A stretch of DNA of 37,504 nucleotides from Clostridia bacterium (GTDB lineage Bacteria; Bacillota; Clostridia; Saccharofermentanales; Saccharofermentanaceae), in assembly GCA_016281535.1 (NCBI GenBank), contig JAEEIT010000022.1, forward strand, positions 1 to 37,504. Direction: 5' to 3'. Position numbers and translations under genes: made by a program. Positions 1 through 8,138 of the stretch are shown here, piece by piece. The notes under the pieces were generated by a model that saw only the letters and a program-made list of their open reading frames with translations, was not told where the DNA came from and did no database searches. Every line of letters starts with the position of its first letter. Positions within the stretch are counted from its first letter, which is position 1.

Positions 1-539
1 GGAGCCGCCCAGTCATTGAGCCGCAATATGAGAAACCTAAGAGACTCCGGATCTTCTTTCAGCGCACGGATACATGCCGCACGGTAATACCCGCTCGGAT
101 GAAAGGTACCAATACGCAAGATCCAGAAATACTCTTCATCGTTTCCGATCACAGGTCTTAAGAGCTGCGGATCAGCCTTGCTCCAGTCCACAGAATAAGA
201 AAGAGAGGTTCGGTCGCGGAATTGTTCATCCAGTTCCTTACACTCTGCATACTTCAGATCTCTGACACAGGACGAGATGGTACGGGAGGCTTCCCTTACT
301 ACTTCATCTGAATCGGATGCCAAATACAGATACACACTCGGGAGTGCATGCCTGTCTCCGGAAGAAGCCGCCCGGATGAGTTCATCGAAACGGTCTGTAT
401 AGTATGAAGACAATTGCATGCGGAAAGATGCTTTCGTAATCGTATGGGAAGACGTCTCCGAAAGCGTATGGGAAGACGCCGGATCCGGCTTCACCTCTTT
501 ACTTCCCTTCCCGAACAGCCAATCTAAAAATCCACTCAT
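1..539 (-). CDS. HEAT-like repeat protein, 3' part outside window
   Basis: The minus strand is open from an ATG at 539 to the window edge, giving 179 residues with no stop, so the C-terminus is missing. The protein starts MSGFLDWLFGKGSKEVKPD. A Ser/Thr-rich stretch holding a small tandem duplication (SSHTLSE/SSHTITK) follows. After it come alternating helices with the spacing of HEAT/armadillo-type repeats (DELIRAASSGDRHALPSVYLYLASDSDEV, and later YYRAACIRALKEDPESL). Such repeats usually bind other proteins; no catalytic motif is visible. A purine-rich stretch (GGAAGAGG) lies upstream of the start. The gene diverges from the zinc-ribbon gene at 705 across about 165 bp. The coding call is good from composition; the HEAT assignment is tentative. 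Confidence 0.7.
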   Translation of the reverse strand, partial: MSGFLDWLFGKGSKEVKPDPASSHTLSETSSHTITKASFRMQLSSYYTDRFDELIRAASSGDRHALPSVYLYLASDSDEVVREASRTISSCVRDLKYAECKELDEQFRDRTSLSYSVDWSKADPQLLRPVIGNDEEYFWILRIGTFHPSGYYRAACIRALKEDPESLRFLILRLNDWAA

Positions 540-704
540 GACCCTAACCTCTTCCATTCATTTGCCATCTGAAAAACATTGTATTTTCATCCACGTCGAC
601 TTGTCAATGAAACATCGGTCAAGAGCTATGCTATTATATTAATGGGATACTGGTATAGCACATTGGGGATCGGAAACTTAAGTTCAGATCAGAAAGGATC
701 ACAT

Positions 705-1922
705 ATGTCTGCTTTATGTAAGAATTGCGGTGCATCACTCTTCTTCAACCCGGCAACACAGAAAGTCTCCTGCCGTTCATGCGGAAGCGCATGGGAACCT
801 GAAGAACTGGAAGGAAGCGATACGGGTTCGACTTCCGCAGACGCAGATACACCGATGCCGGCAGATCGGAACCGTGCACGGCAGAAGGTCTATGACTGCT
901 ACGTATATACCTGTAAGAACTGCGGTGGCAGCATCCTCGTTACCGGTTCGGAGACCTCGACGACATGTGCATACTGCGGCAGCGCGAACGTGATCCTAAG
1001 CCGGTTCACTAAGGAGAAAAGCCCCGATTATATCCTGCCGTTTCAGTTCTCGAAGGAGACGGCCATAAGGAAGATCAAGGAGATCTCCGAGATGAGAATA
1101 CTCGTACCGGATGCTTTCCAGAATCTGGATCCGGAATCGGTCCACGGGATCTATGTTCCCTACTGGCTGGTGAACGTACACCATGCAGAGGCCGGCGTTT
1201 TCCAGGGGGAAGAGGGCGACGGAGAAGAGACAAGAGTATATTACTACGGAAGATCGGCATCGATGAAGTTTACGGATCTTCAGATCGAAGCTTCCGAGGC
1301 GCTGGATGACGTATGCACAGAAAGACTTGACGTATTTGATACGACGAAAATGAAACCATTTCATGAGAATTACCTTCTCGGTTTCTATTCCGACCGTTCG
1401 GATATCCATTTCGTCAATATGCGCAGGGCCATCCGGAAGAAGACACTTCCCCTCTTCACCTCGTACTGTTTACCCACGATCCGTGCGATGAATAAGAGAC
1501 TATATAAGGAAGAACATGAGACGATCATCGATAAAGACATCCGGTATGTGCTGTTCCCCGTCTGGTTCGTCACGGTGAAATATCAGAATGTAGACTACAC
1601 GATCCTTGTCAACGGAGAATCCGGGAAAGTCGCGAGCGTGATTCCTGCCGACCAGGCTACATTCCGTAAATGGGTTTTCGGAGGAGGTCTTGCGATCGGT
1701 TTCTTAAGTGCGGTTCTGGCCTTGATCATTCGTGACTATTCCGGCATGAGTGCTTCCGGATCCGAACTGACATCACTCATCACGCTTTCCATTATCGTAA
1801 CCCTGATCCTCAGCACCGTTTTCATCTTGCTGGGGAAGATCCTGTCACACTCCATCGATAAACTCAATAGTGTCACGCAGAACCCGCGCGCATATAAATT
1901 CACCAAGAAGAGGGAGGGATGA
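705..1922 (+). CDS. Double zinc-ribbon protein with two C-terminal TM helices
   Basis: This is a 405-residue protein of unknown function. I start it at ATG 705, not at the upstream in-frame ATG 579, because AGAAAGGA sits just before 705 and the zinc ribbon begins at once (MSALCKNCG). Two CxxC...CxxC ribbons are visible, C5/C8/C23/C26 and C70/C73/C88/C91, with an acidic Ser/Thr linker between them. A soluble domain of about 230 residues follows, then two hydrophobic helices near residues 325-345 and 355-380 and a short basic tail. The likely topology is ribbons in the cytoplasm with membrane anchoring at the C-terminus. The next gene starts 3 bp downstream and is probably co-transcribed. Five further ribbon-bearing proteins occur in this window. 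No enzyme motif is seen, and DNA, RNA or protein binding by the ribbons is equally possible. Confidence 0.88.
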   Translation: MSALCKNCGASLFFNPATQKVSCRSCGSAWEPEELEGSDTGSTSADADTPMPADRNRARQKVYDCYVYTCKNCGGSILVTGSETSTTCAYCGSANVILSRFTKEKSPDYILPFQFSKETAIRKIKEISEMRILVPDAFQNLDPESVHGIYVPYWLVNVHHAEAGVFQGEEGDGEETRVYYYGRSASMKFTDLQIEASEALDDVCTERLDVFDTTKMKPFHENYLLGFYSDRSDIHFVNMRRAIRKKTLPLFTSYCLPTIRAMNKRLYKEEHETIIDKDIRYVLFPVWFVTVKYQNVDYTILVNGESGKVASVIPADQATFRKWVFGGGLAIGFLSAVLALIIRDYSGMSASGSELTSLITLSIIVTLILSTVFILLGKILSHSIDKLNSVTQNPRAYKFTKKREG

Positions 1923-1925
1923 AAC

Positions 1926-2240
1926 ATGTCAGAGACGACCACTTTTTTCTTTTATTTCGTTCTCGGCTCGATCGTAGGTGCCTCGATTGTCTATTGTCTC
2001 GTCTTATGGCGTCTCCGGAGACAGCTCCGTTTCACCCCCAGGAAGAAATCCTATCTGACCAAGAAGGAGATCCGGGTCGAAGTGCAGGAGGATCATATTC
2101 AGCGCTCCTCCAATGTTGTCAATCAGTTCATCAAGGATAACCTTCAGTTGATTCTTCACCGCGAGGATTATGCACGCGCCAAGGATCGTGCACTTGTCAT
2201 GAAGGATTCGGATGAAGTGAGACGCATCTCGGAGGAATAG
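1926..2240 (+). CDS. Small N-terminally membrane-anchored protein
   Basis: A 104-residue protein starts 3 bp after the zinc-ribbon gene, so the two are almost certainly translated from one message; GAGGGATG at the end of the upstream gene can act as its ribosome site. One hydrophobic helix (about residues 7-30) is followed by a basic stop-transfer segment (LWRLRRQLRFTPRKK). A charged, helical cytoplasmic tail with possible coiled coil makes up the rest. No recognised domain. The gene ends 2 bp from the convergent lipoprotein stop, leaving no room for a separate terminator. Co-expression suggests it works with the upstream membrane protein, which is inference. Confidence 0.8.
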   Translation: MSETTTFFFYFVLGSIVGASIVYCLVLWRLRRQLRFTPRKKSYLTKKEIRVEVQEDHIQRSSNVVNQFIKDNLQLILHREDYARAKDRALVMKDSDEVRRISEE

Positions 2241-2242
2241 GA

Positions 2243-3673
2243 TTACTCATCACTTACCGAGAAACCGGAAAGAAGATCCCGCATCTTCTCTTCTTTATCC
2301 GCATCGAGAGTTGCAATATAGCATACCTCTTCATTTCCGATCATCATGACGCCCCAGTAATTCCTTATCTCGTCGCCGTCCATTTCCATGATGACACACA
2401 CCGGGAAGTTGTCCTGACCGACCGTGACAGTCGTCTGCTCTTCTTTATAGTCGAATCCCCGTTCTTCGATCCCGTTCCTGATGGCATCCGTTAATTTATC
2501 GAAGGCCGCTTTCGCTTCTTTCGACATCATGTTCATCTCCGGAAGATAGTAAAGGGAGAAACTCGAAAGAGCATAGATCGAATCATCGGCATAGAGGATG
2601 AGGTTCATCGGATTTCCTCGTTCCATAGTATCGCGTATGCTGTCATAGGTCTCATCCCGGAACGTCATCGTCATCGGCAGGGACACCTTGACCTTCATCC
2701 CCGGGATCACGGTCTCGTTAGTATTCGGGCAATAGAATGTGATCTCATCGGGATCAACGGCACCGGCCGGGGTAGGTGTCGGTGAAGGAGTAGGTGTCGG
2801 CGCTTTCTTCTCTTTCACGGAAACCGACCAGGCACCGAGAAGAGACCCGTCCTCCAGATAGAAGCTGACCGTGTAGATCCCTTCCGACAGGACATCTCCC
2901 GTGATGGCATAATCAGCTTCCAGGTATTCCGGCTGTTCTTCTTTCAGCACATCGGTCGTATAGAGGACCCGGTCTTCACACGTGATCTCGTAATAGTATA
3001 GCCACGTGAGTTTCTGCCCGTCGCCTAAGACTTCGACCCGAAGATTGATATCACCTGTGTTGGTATACACGCCGGTAGACGGATCATATTCGGTTCCGCT
3101 GAAGGTTCCGAATCCCAGATAGGACATCCTTGACTTGGCGAGAGGGAACTCCACATCAAAGTACGGGAAAAGCACTTCCAGTTTATTGATGTTCGTGCAT
3201 ACGATCTTATCTTCTTTCTTCTCGAAACTCAGTGTGACCGTCTCTTCTATTCTCGATTTACATTTCTTCACTGCGGAGGAAAATTCTTTCAGATCGGCGT
3301 AGACCACATCGTCCGAGAGCAGTTTCTCATAATCGACGTAAGTAAACACGATATCCACACTGCCCCGTTCACCATTCGACTTTCCTTCGTAGGTATTCTC
3401 ATCTATGGTGTACGAAAGCGTATCGGCGATATATGTTCTTGCCTTCTTCTGGATTTCATCTCCGGTCGGATCAAGAATCATCTTCTCAGAAAGATCGTCA
3501 TCGCCACCGGAAGCATGCTTCAGAAGTTTCTTATAATCCCTTGCCACGACAAACCCGGCGATACTATTCGCCGCTTCCAGGATCTCTCCCTTCGAACTTT
3601 TATGACAGGCGCACATGCCAAATACCATCGTCACGCTAAGAAGCAGTGCCGCCATTTTCTTAAGCGATCTCAT
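2243..3673 (-). CDS. Modular lipoprotein with Pro-Thr linker
   Basis: A 476-residue exported lipoprotein. The signal peptide (MRSLKKMAALLLSVTMVFG) ends in a lipobox-like MCAC with C23 as the likely lipidated cysteine. Residues of about 28-180 have the alternating pattern of NTF2-like lipoprotein domains (DUF4878/DUF5105 type). A beta-rich segment follows, then a low-complexity linker (PTPTPSPTPTPAG) and a C-terminal domain of about 170 residues. The linker is typical of surface proteins that need to span the cell wall. A ribosome site (AAGGA) precedes the ATG. The gene follows the flavodoxin-like gene after 31 bp on the same strand, so co-transcription is possible. It converges on the gene ending at 2240. 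Domain names are by pattern only; no enzymatic residues are evident. Confidence 0.85.
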   Translation of the reverse strand: MRSLKKMAALLLSVTMVFGMCACHKSSKGEILEAANSIAGFVVARDYKKLLKHASGGDDDLSEKMILDPTGDEIQKKARTYIADTLSYTIDENTYEGKSNGERGSVDIVFTYVDYEKLLSDDVVYADLKEFSSAVKKCKSRIEETVTLSFEKKEDKIVCTNINKLEVLFPYFDVEFPLAKSRMSYLGFGTFSGTEYDPSTGVYTNTGDINLRVEVLGDGQKLTWLYYYEITCEDRVLYTTDVLKEEQPEYLEADYAITGDVLSEGIYTVSFYLEDGSLLGAWSVSVKEKKAPTPTPSPTPTPAGAVDPDEITFYCPNTNETVIPGMKVKVSLPMTMTFRDETYDSIRDTMERGNPMNLILYADDSIYALSSFSLYYLPEMNMMSKEAKAAFDKLTDAIRNGIEERGFDYKEEQTTVTVGQDNFPVCVIMEMDGDEIRNYWGVMMIGNEEVCYIATLDADKEEKMRDLLSGFSVSDE

Positions 3674-3704
3674 TCTTCAGTTCCTTCTTTACTGCTAAGA
3701 TGAA

Positions 3705-4322
3705 TTATCGGATGAAATGCGTCCCCTGCCAGGGTTCTTTCTCCGGAAGGCCGTATTTTTCCTTCGCCAGTGCGATACCGCGCATGAGGAACACCATATT
3801 CCGGGCAAGGGTACGCATGGTCTGAAGCCCCTCGAGATCCTTTCCGGCTTCTCCCTTTTCTCTTCCGTGCACACTGTTCCAGTACTGGCTGCCGGCGATC
3901 GGCATACCACTGATGCCGAAGTATTTGTTCAGCATGTCATAGGTTGCGGAAAGTCCGCCTCTCCTGGCCACGACCACACTGGCACCGACCTTCATGGTCT
4001 TGTCGAAATGCGTGCTGTAGAAAAGCCGATCGAGGCAGGCGATGAGTGTCGCATTCGCCGAAGCATAGTAGACGGGGGACGCCAGTACCAGCCCGTCCGC
4101 CGCTTCAAACTTCGGGGACAGTGCATTTACCACGTCATCGAAGACACACTTACCGGTCTTGCCGCATGACCCGCAGGCGATGCATCCCCGAACATCCTGA
4201 TTGCCGATCTGGACATTCTCGACCTCGACACCCTCCGCTTCGAAGATCTTCACCATCTCTTCCAAAGCCAGGGATGTGTTTCCGTTTACTCTCGGGCTTC
4301 CGTTAATGATCAGTACTCTCAT
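3705..4322 (-). CDS. Flavodoxin-family NAD(P)H-dependent FMN reductase with CxxC..C motif
   Basis: A 205-residue flavodoxin-fold protein. The start at 4322 (MRVLIINGSPR) is preferred over the upstream in-frame ATG because AGGAGG lies 6 bp before it. The N-terminal strand followed by GSPRVNGNTS is the FMN phosphate-binding loop of this family, and LVLASPVYYASANATL is the second flavin loop. Three cysteines in CIACGSCGKTGKC (about residues 46-58) recall iron-sulfur flavoproteins and related NADPH-dependent reductases; spacing C-x2-C-x2-C-x4-C would suit a 4Fe-4S cluster, as in archaeal iron-sulfur flavoprotein. The likely role is electron transfer or reduction of quinones or other small oxidised compounds. 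A short inverted repeat lies upstream at 4401-4418 and a leader hairpin (CAACCGC/GCGGTTG) at 4349-4368. Substrate unknown. Confidence 0.88.
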   Translation of the reverse strand: MRVLIINGSPRVNGNTSLALEEMVKIFEAEGVEVENVQIGNQDVRGCIACGSCGKTGKCVFDDVVNALSPKFEAADGLVLASPVYYASANATLIACLDRLFYSTHFDKTMKVGASVVVARRGGLSATYDMLNKYFGISGMPIAGSQYWNSVHGREKGEAGKDLEGLQTMRTLARNMVFLMRGIALAKEKYGLPEKEPWQGTHFIR

Positions 4323-4400
4323 GTCTTGCCTCCTGATGGTATTCCACACAACCGCATCCGAGCGGTTGCCGTATTGTCTAACTGATTCAACTATACAAAC

Positions 4401-4418
4401 ATTCTCCTATTTGAGAAT
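4401..4418. promoter_or_regulatory. Candidate operator upstream of the flavodoxin-like reductase
   Basis: ATTCTC-CTATTT-GAGAAT is a perfect 6-bp inverted repeat about 80 bp upstream of the reductase start, in AT-rich DNA where its promoter must lie. Small reductases of this kind are commonly controlled by MarR- or HxlR-type regulators that bind such palindromes. No regulator gene for it is adjacent. Confidence 0.4.
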
Positions 4419-4480
4419 ACACTAAGTCAATAGCAAAAATCAGAGTTTTTCCGTCAAAAAATAGAATTTCTCTGAATAAT

Positions 4481-4509
4481 TTGACAAGGTGCAATAATAA
4501 CGATATGAT
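4481..4509 (+). promoter_or_regulatory. Near-consensus sigma-A promoter of the short lipoprotein gene
   Basis: TTGACA (4481-4486) and TATGAT (4504-4509) are separated by exactly 17 bp. The site is 62 bp upstream of the ATG at 4572, in AT-rich DNA. It is one of the two best promoters in the window, in line with high expression of the downstream gene. Confidence 0.87.
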
Positions 4510-4571
4510 AATTTCGTATGAAGATTCCATCTTCAGGAATAGAAACTATAGAAGTATAGAGGAGAAATGTT

Positions 4572-5036
4572 ATGAAAATTGTAAAGAGAATTGTTGCAGC
4601 TGTTGTTGTAAGTGCTATGGCTCTGTCTCTCGCCGCTTGCGGTGGCAGCAAGGCGAAGAAGATCTCTGCTGAGGATTTCCAGTCCAAGCTCGAGAAGGAG
4701 AATTACACCGTTACAGAGACTCCGTCCGGTGATGAGAAGGTCACCAAAACAATGATCGCTTATAACGAAGACATGAGCGTCATGGTTACCTACTCTCTCT
4801 ATGGCAACAAGGATGATGCGAAGAAGGCTTTCGATGATTTCAAGGATGGTGCTGAGGAAGCAAAGAAGTCCGGCGAGATCGAGAAACTGAGCACAAGTTC
4901 CAGCAAGATCACAGCTACTAGCGAAGGTCAGTGTGTTATCGTTGTATATGCTGAAGATATGATTGTTATGTCCACTTCCCTCTCCGGTGATAACGAAGAT
5001 GGCGCGAAGGCTGCTATTAAGGCTCTCGGTGTGTAA
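4572..5036 (+). CDS. Short, probably abundant lipoprotein of unknown function
   Basis: A 154-residue lipoprotein. The signal peptide MKIVKRIVAAVVVSAMALS leads into lipobox LAAC with C23 lipidated and a GGSK start of the mature protein. The mature part (about 130 residues) is rich in Lys, Asp, Glu and Ser, and looks like a small alpha/beta fold with no catalytic motif. A strong ribosome site (GAGGAGA) precedes the ATG. The gene is a single-gene transcription unit: a near-consensus promoter in front and a 10-bp GC-containing hairpin plus T-run behind. Its codon use (many GCT, GTT, AAG, GGT) differs from its C-ending neighbours, as expected for a highly expressed gene. Possible roles are a substrate-binding or surface-protective protein; neither is shown. 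Confidence 0.9.
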   Translation: MKIVKRIVAAVVVSAMALSLAACGGSKAKKISAEDFQSKLEKENYTVTETPSGDEKVTKTMIAYNEDMSVMVTYSLYGNKDDAKKAFDDFKDGAEEAKKSGEIEKLSTSSSKITATSEGQCVIVVYAEDMIVMSTSLSGDNEDGAKAAIKALGV

Positions 5037-5061
5037 TCGTTAGTTGATTGAAGATTCTTTT

Positions 5062-5094
5062 AGAAGGACTGTCGTAAGGCAGTCCTTCTTTTTA
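5062..5094. terminator. Intrinsic terminator, possibly used from both sides
   Basis: AGAAGGACTG (5062-5071) pairs perfectly with CAGTCCTTCT (5080-5089) around an 8-nt loop, followed by TTTTT. It lies 26 bp past the lipoprotein stop. The convergent MocR gene ends 60 bp away at 5155, and the A-rich 5' flank could serve that strand as well. Confidence 0.9.
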
Positions 5095-5154
5095 TGCGCG
5101 AAGCAGAAGAAAAAAAGGATCGGCCGCTTCCTGTCCTTCCGCACACTGTCCCGA

Positions 5155-6297
5155 CTACTTTCTTCTTCTTCTCCTCACGCGGTTGATGTGCCGCTCGAAG
5201 TCTCCGCTTCGAAGGAGCTCGGCCAGGACGTACTGCTCGAAGATCGGAACGGTACAGGAATAAAACCCGAGTTTCTCCTGGAATGGCTGTACGAGTTTCT
5301 TCGGCAGGATCATGTAGCCGATACGCATCGACGGCGCCAGCGTTCTTGAGAATGTATTCAGGTAAATCACATTCACTTCAGGATCCATCGAGAAGATCGG
5401 CTCCTCCGCCTTCTTCGATACAGTCAGTTCTGAATCATAGTTATCCTCGATAAGGATCCCTCCCCGCTTCTTCGCCCAGAGAAGGTACTCGAGTTTCTTC
5501 GAGATATCGACCGTTACGCCGGACGGGAAACTGTGAAACGGCGTCACGTGAAGAACTTTCGCCTTCGTCTTCCGAAGCGCCGGTGAGGAAATACCATCCG
5601 GTGTCATCGGAAGAAGATCGCATCGTATCCCCATGGCCTCATAGACCAGACGGATCTTCTTATAGGACGGATCTTCGATGGCAAAGAGAGGCCTCGAATC
5701 CGGTGTCACGCCGTTCTTCCCTGTCTGATTCCCTCCGAATGTATCCCTTCCGTCAAGTCCGATCAGAAGCTGCGCGATCAGGCCGTAGAGATACTCGGAA
5801 CCGGAGCCTACGATGACCTGGGACGGCTCGACGCTAATACCACGGCTTCGGGCAAGATACATACAGATCTCGTTCCGAAGCTCTGCACAGCCGTGGTTCG
5901 GAGATTTAATAAGAATATTCTCCCCATGATCGAGCAGGACCTTACGCATGGTTTTCGAAAGAACCGAGAAAGGAAATTCGCCGAAATCGCGGGGGCTCTC
6001 GTCCTGATCGAGTACGATCGGATCCGCCTTTCCGGATTCCTGTCCGAGGAAATCCTCGCCTCTGTAGGTCACGAATACCCCGCTTCTCTCGCGGCAGTGG
6101 ACGTACCCTTCTTCTGAAAGAAGGGTCAGTGTGTGCTCGACCGTGATGACACTGACACCGGTCTCATCGGCGATCACACGCTTACTGGGAAGTTTAGCAC
6201 CGTGGGGGTAGATCCCCGCAGCAATATCTCTGACGAAATGGTGATAGAGCTGGATATATGCCGGTTCTGCAGAATGCTTATCGATCGTATAGTTCAT
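5155..6297 (-). CDS. MocR/GntR-family regulator, C-terminally short, PLP lysine replaced by Arg
   Basis: A 380-residue protein with a GntR winged helix (about residues 8-75: QLYHHFVRDIAAGIYPHGAKLPS, then RVIADETGVSVITVEHTL) joined to a fold-type I aminotransferase-like domain. MocR proteins are normally about 450-490 residues and bind PLP through a lysine in a motif of the form SFSKTLxPxLRLGY. Here the same place reads TFSRTLAPSMRIGY: the residue is Arg318 (codon 5344-5346, AGA). The protein ends in ERHINRVRRRRRK, where relatives continue for roughly 80-100 residues. The other reading frames beyond the stop show no remnant. Catalysis or Schiff-base PLP sensing therefore looks lost. It diverges from an ECF transporter S component, the likely target. 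A functional repressor or activator and a decaying gene are both possible. Confidence 0.85.
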   Translation of the reverse strand: MNYTIDKHSAEPAYIQLYHHFVRDIAAGIYPHGAKLPSKRVIADETGVSVITVEHTLTLLSEEGYVHCRERSGVFVTYRGEDFLGQESGKADPIVLDQDESPRDFGEFPFSVLSKTMRKVLLDHGENILIKSPNHGCAELRNEICMYLARSRGISVEPSQVIVGSGSEYLYGLIAQLLIGLDGRDTFGGNQTGKNGVTPDSRPLFAIEDPSYKKIRLVYEAMGIRCDLLPMTPDGISSPALRKTKAKVLHVTPFHSFPSGVTVDISKKLEYLLWAKKRGGILIEDNYDSELTVSKKAEEPIFSMDPEVNVIYLNTFSRTLAPSMRIGYMILPKKLVQPFQEKLGFYSCTVPIFEQYVLAELLRSGDFERHINRVRRRRRK

Positions 6298-6333
6298 CTT
6301 CCTGTTCCTGTCCTTATTGAACGAAATCTAATC

Positions 6334-6378
6334 TGGTCATATATAATTCTTCAGATTTGGTCATTTCTATATGGTCAG
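6334..6378. promoter_or_regulatory. Three TGGTCA direct repeats between mocR-like gene and ECF S component
   Basis: TGGTCA occurs at 6334-6339, 6358-6363 and 6372-6377, all in the same orientation, with starts 24 and 14 bp apart. They lie in the 128-bp divergent intergenic region. MocR-type regulators characteristically bind direct repeats, so these are good operator candidates. GATACT at 6385-6390 may be the -10 of the S-component gene, which would put the repeats over its -35 region. Confidence 0.6.
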
Positions 6379-6425
6379 TTCAATGATACTATGGGCGGCA
6401 TAGGAAGTAAAGGAGAAACACAACT

Positions 6426-6968
6426 ATGAAAAAAGAAATCTACACCCCCACGATCCGCATTACCATTACAGCTGTCTTTATGGCCCTGACGATCGCCATG
6501 GCCTCGTTCGGCATTCCCGTACCGGGAGGACACCTGTATCTCTGTGACGTCATCATCTGCCTGGCTGCGATCCTTCTGAATCCGTTCGAGGCATTTCTCG
6601 TCGGCGGGCTCGGCTCCTTCTTCGGCGACCTTATCTTCTACCCGCTTCCGATGTTCGTGTCTCTCGTGACACACGGGCTTCAGGCCATCGTCATCTCACT
6701 CATTTCCCATAAGACTATGAAGGACCATCCGAAGATCGCTTCCGGTATCGGTGTTTCCGTCGGTGCCGTGATCATGGTCGTCGGGTATACCCTTGGCAAG
6801 ATCTTCGTGTACAGTACTTTTGAATATGCGATGATGAAGCTCCCCTACGAGATCGCGCAGGGAGCCCTCGGCGCCGTCCTCGGCATGATCCTGTGCTGGC
6901 GATTCGGGATCAGGAAACTGTTCCTTTCCCTCGTCGAGAGAAAGAAGAGAAACGAAGTTACGGCCTGA
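6426..6968 (+). CDS. ECF-type vitamin transporter S component (COG4720/PdxU-like)
   Basis: A 180-residue integral membrane protein with five or six hydrophobic helices and a basic C-terminal tail (RKLFLSLVERKKRNE). The N-terminal MALTIAMASFGIPVPGGHLYLCDVIICLAAILLNPFEAFLVG pattern matches the substrate-binding (S) subunits of energy-coupling factor transporters, nearest to those annotated for pyridoxine or related vitamins. Such proteins borrow a shared EcfA/EcfA'/EcfT module, not encoded in this window. A ribosome site (AAAGGAGA) precedes the ATG. The divergent MocR-like gene and the TGGTCA repeats suggest vitamin-B6-linked control, because MocR/PdxR regulators are known to govern B6 genes. 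Substrate is inferred from context; hydroxymethylpyrimidine or another vitamin remains possible. Confidence 0.8.
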   Translation: MKKEIYTPTIRITITAVFMALTIAMASFGIPVPGGHLYLCDVIICLAAILLNPFEAFLVGGLGSFFGDLIFYPLPMFVSLVTHGLQAIVISLISHKTMKDHPKIASGIGVSVGAVIMVVGYTLGKIFVYSTFEYAMMKLPYEIAQGALGAVLGMILCWRFGIRKLFLSLVERKKRNEVTA

Positions 6969-7133
6969 TCACTCCGCCTTGATGTGCATGACCATTTTGT
7001 TCCTGCGCTCCCCCTCATCGGACCAGAAGTACGAAACATCGGACAGTGCATTTCTCACCAGTTTCACGGACAGATCGTTCCCTTCTGTCATGAAGTCATA
7101 CTTGTCGCCGTTATATGTCGTCGTAAGAATCAT
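6969..7133 (-). CDS. Small hypothetical protein (54 aa)
   Basis: This short frame (MILTTTYNGDKYDF...) ends directly against the stop of the convergent S-component gene. Its composition (balanced charged and aromatic residues, KLVRNALSDVSYFWSDEG) looks protein-like. The frame is open further upstream to 7292, but that extension is Arg/Cys-rich and reads as non-coding, so I start at ATG 7133. The ribosome site there is poor (TTGGGG), which keeps confidence low. No family recognised. Confidence 0.45.
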   Translation of the reverse strand: MILTTTYNGDKYDFMTEGNDLSVKLVRNALSDVSYFWSDEGERRNKMVMHIKAE

Positions 7134-7280
7134 GCTATGTACCCCAAGAAGAATACAACTGGCAAATTCTTCCGCCCTTTTCTCCGCGCGAGGCGCTCTT
7201 TCTGCACAGGCTTCTTCTATCCTGCAACAGATCCGGAGTCTTCTTCGTCTTATAGACAGCGAAAGCTTCTGGAGGCATAT

Positions 7281-8111
7281 ATGAAAAGACACAAGACTTC
7301 TTCGATATTCATTCTCTCTCTTGCCGTACTCTCCGGCTCTTTCCTGTTTTCAGGCTGCCGGGATACGGAAGACACCACGAAGAAAAAACGTATCAGCAAG
7401 AGCCGCTCTTCGGCGACCACAGAAGACCCGGACGAGGATGCCTCCGATCCGAAAGAACCGGATCGGGATACTGACGGGATCCAGCTTCCGACATCAAGTG
7501 ACAGTGACGACGATTTCTCTTCTCAGTCGGATCCTTCTCCGACTACTTCCATCGACACCACTCTCAATAATGGTCACTCCATTTCCGAGAGCGGCGAGAG
7601 ATACCGGGAGATCCGCAGAAGCACGGACGTCATACTCAGTGCAGATGAGGCACTGGAGTACTTACAGGACAGCGTGACCCTTCAGAACGATATCCTGGAT
7701 TTCCGTCTTCTCACTTCCACACCGGAAGATGACCCGTATGCCTATCAATGGTATCGGTTCTGTGTATACTGTAATGATGTCCGCGTGGAGAACGCCACCT
7801 TCGACGTCGTCTGCTTCTACGATGGGACACTTGTAGAGGGACGTATGGAGATCCTTTCCTGTAACTTCAAGCACGATACCAACATCATCACGCCCGACGA
7901 GGCTCTGGAAGCCTATAACCAGAGCTCCTCCAATACGAAATCATACACCTATAAGGAGATGTGCTACTTCTTCTCCGGCAAAGAAAGAGAGATGGTTCCT
8001 CTGGTCTATGTCTACCGTCACGAATCCAAAGATCCTACCAAAGCCTATACGCTTCTGCTGGATGCAGAAACCGGTGAGGCGGTAGGCTACTGGCCGGACG
8101 CGATTACGTAA
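7281..8111 (+). CDS. Lipoprotein with Ser/Asp-rich linker and C-terminal PepSY-like region
   Basis: A 276-residue lipoprotein. The start at 7281 is set by CTGGAGG seven bases upstream and by the signal peptide, which begins MKRHKTSSIFILSLAVLSG and ends in lipobox FSGC (C26). The upstream in-frame ATG at 6984 would bury the signal. Residues of about 30-100 form a hydrophilic, disordered linker dense in Ser, Thr, Asp and Lys, as in proteins that cross the cell wall. The rest is folded, with two segments that begin ADEALEYL and PDEALEAY. The last segment ends LLLDAETGEAVGYWPD, the pattern of PepSY-like repeats (x-DAxTGE). PepSY domains often inhibit peptidases or bind ligands. No partner gene is adjacent. 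Confidence 0.85.
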   Translation: MKRHKTSSIFILSLAVLSGSFLFSGCRDTEDTTKKKRISKSRSSATTEDPDEDASDPKEPDRDTDGIQLPTSSDSDDDFSSQSDPSPTTSIDTTLNNGHSISESGERYREIRRSTDVILSADEALEYLQDSVTLQNDILDFRLLTSTPEDDPYAYQWYRFCVYCNDVRVENATFDVVCFYDGTLVEGRMEILSCNFKHDTNIITPDEALEAYNQSSSNTKSYTYKEMCYFFSGKEREMVPLVYVYRHESKDPTKAYTLLLDAETGEAVGYWPDAIT

Positions 8112-8138
8112 GAACGACAGGTACATAGAAACGACCGG

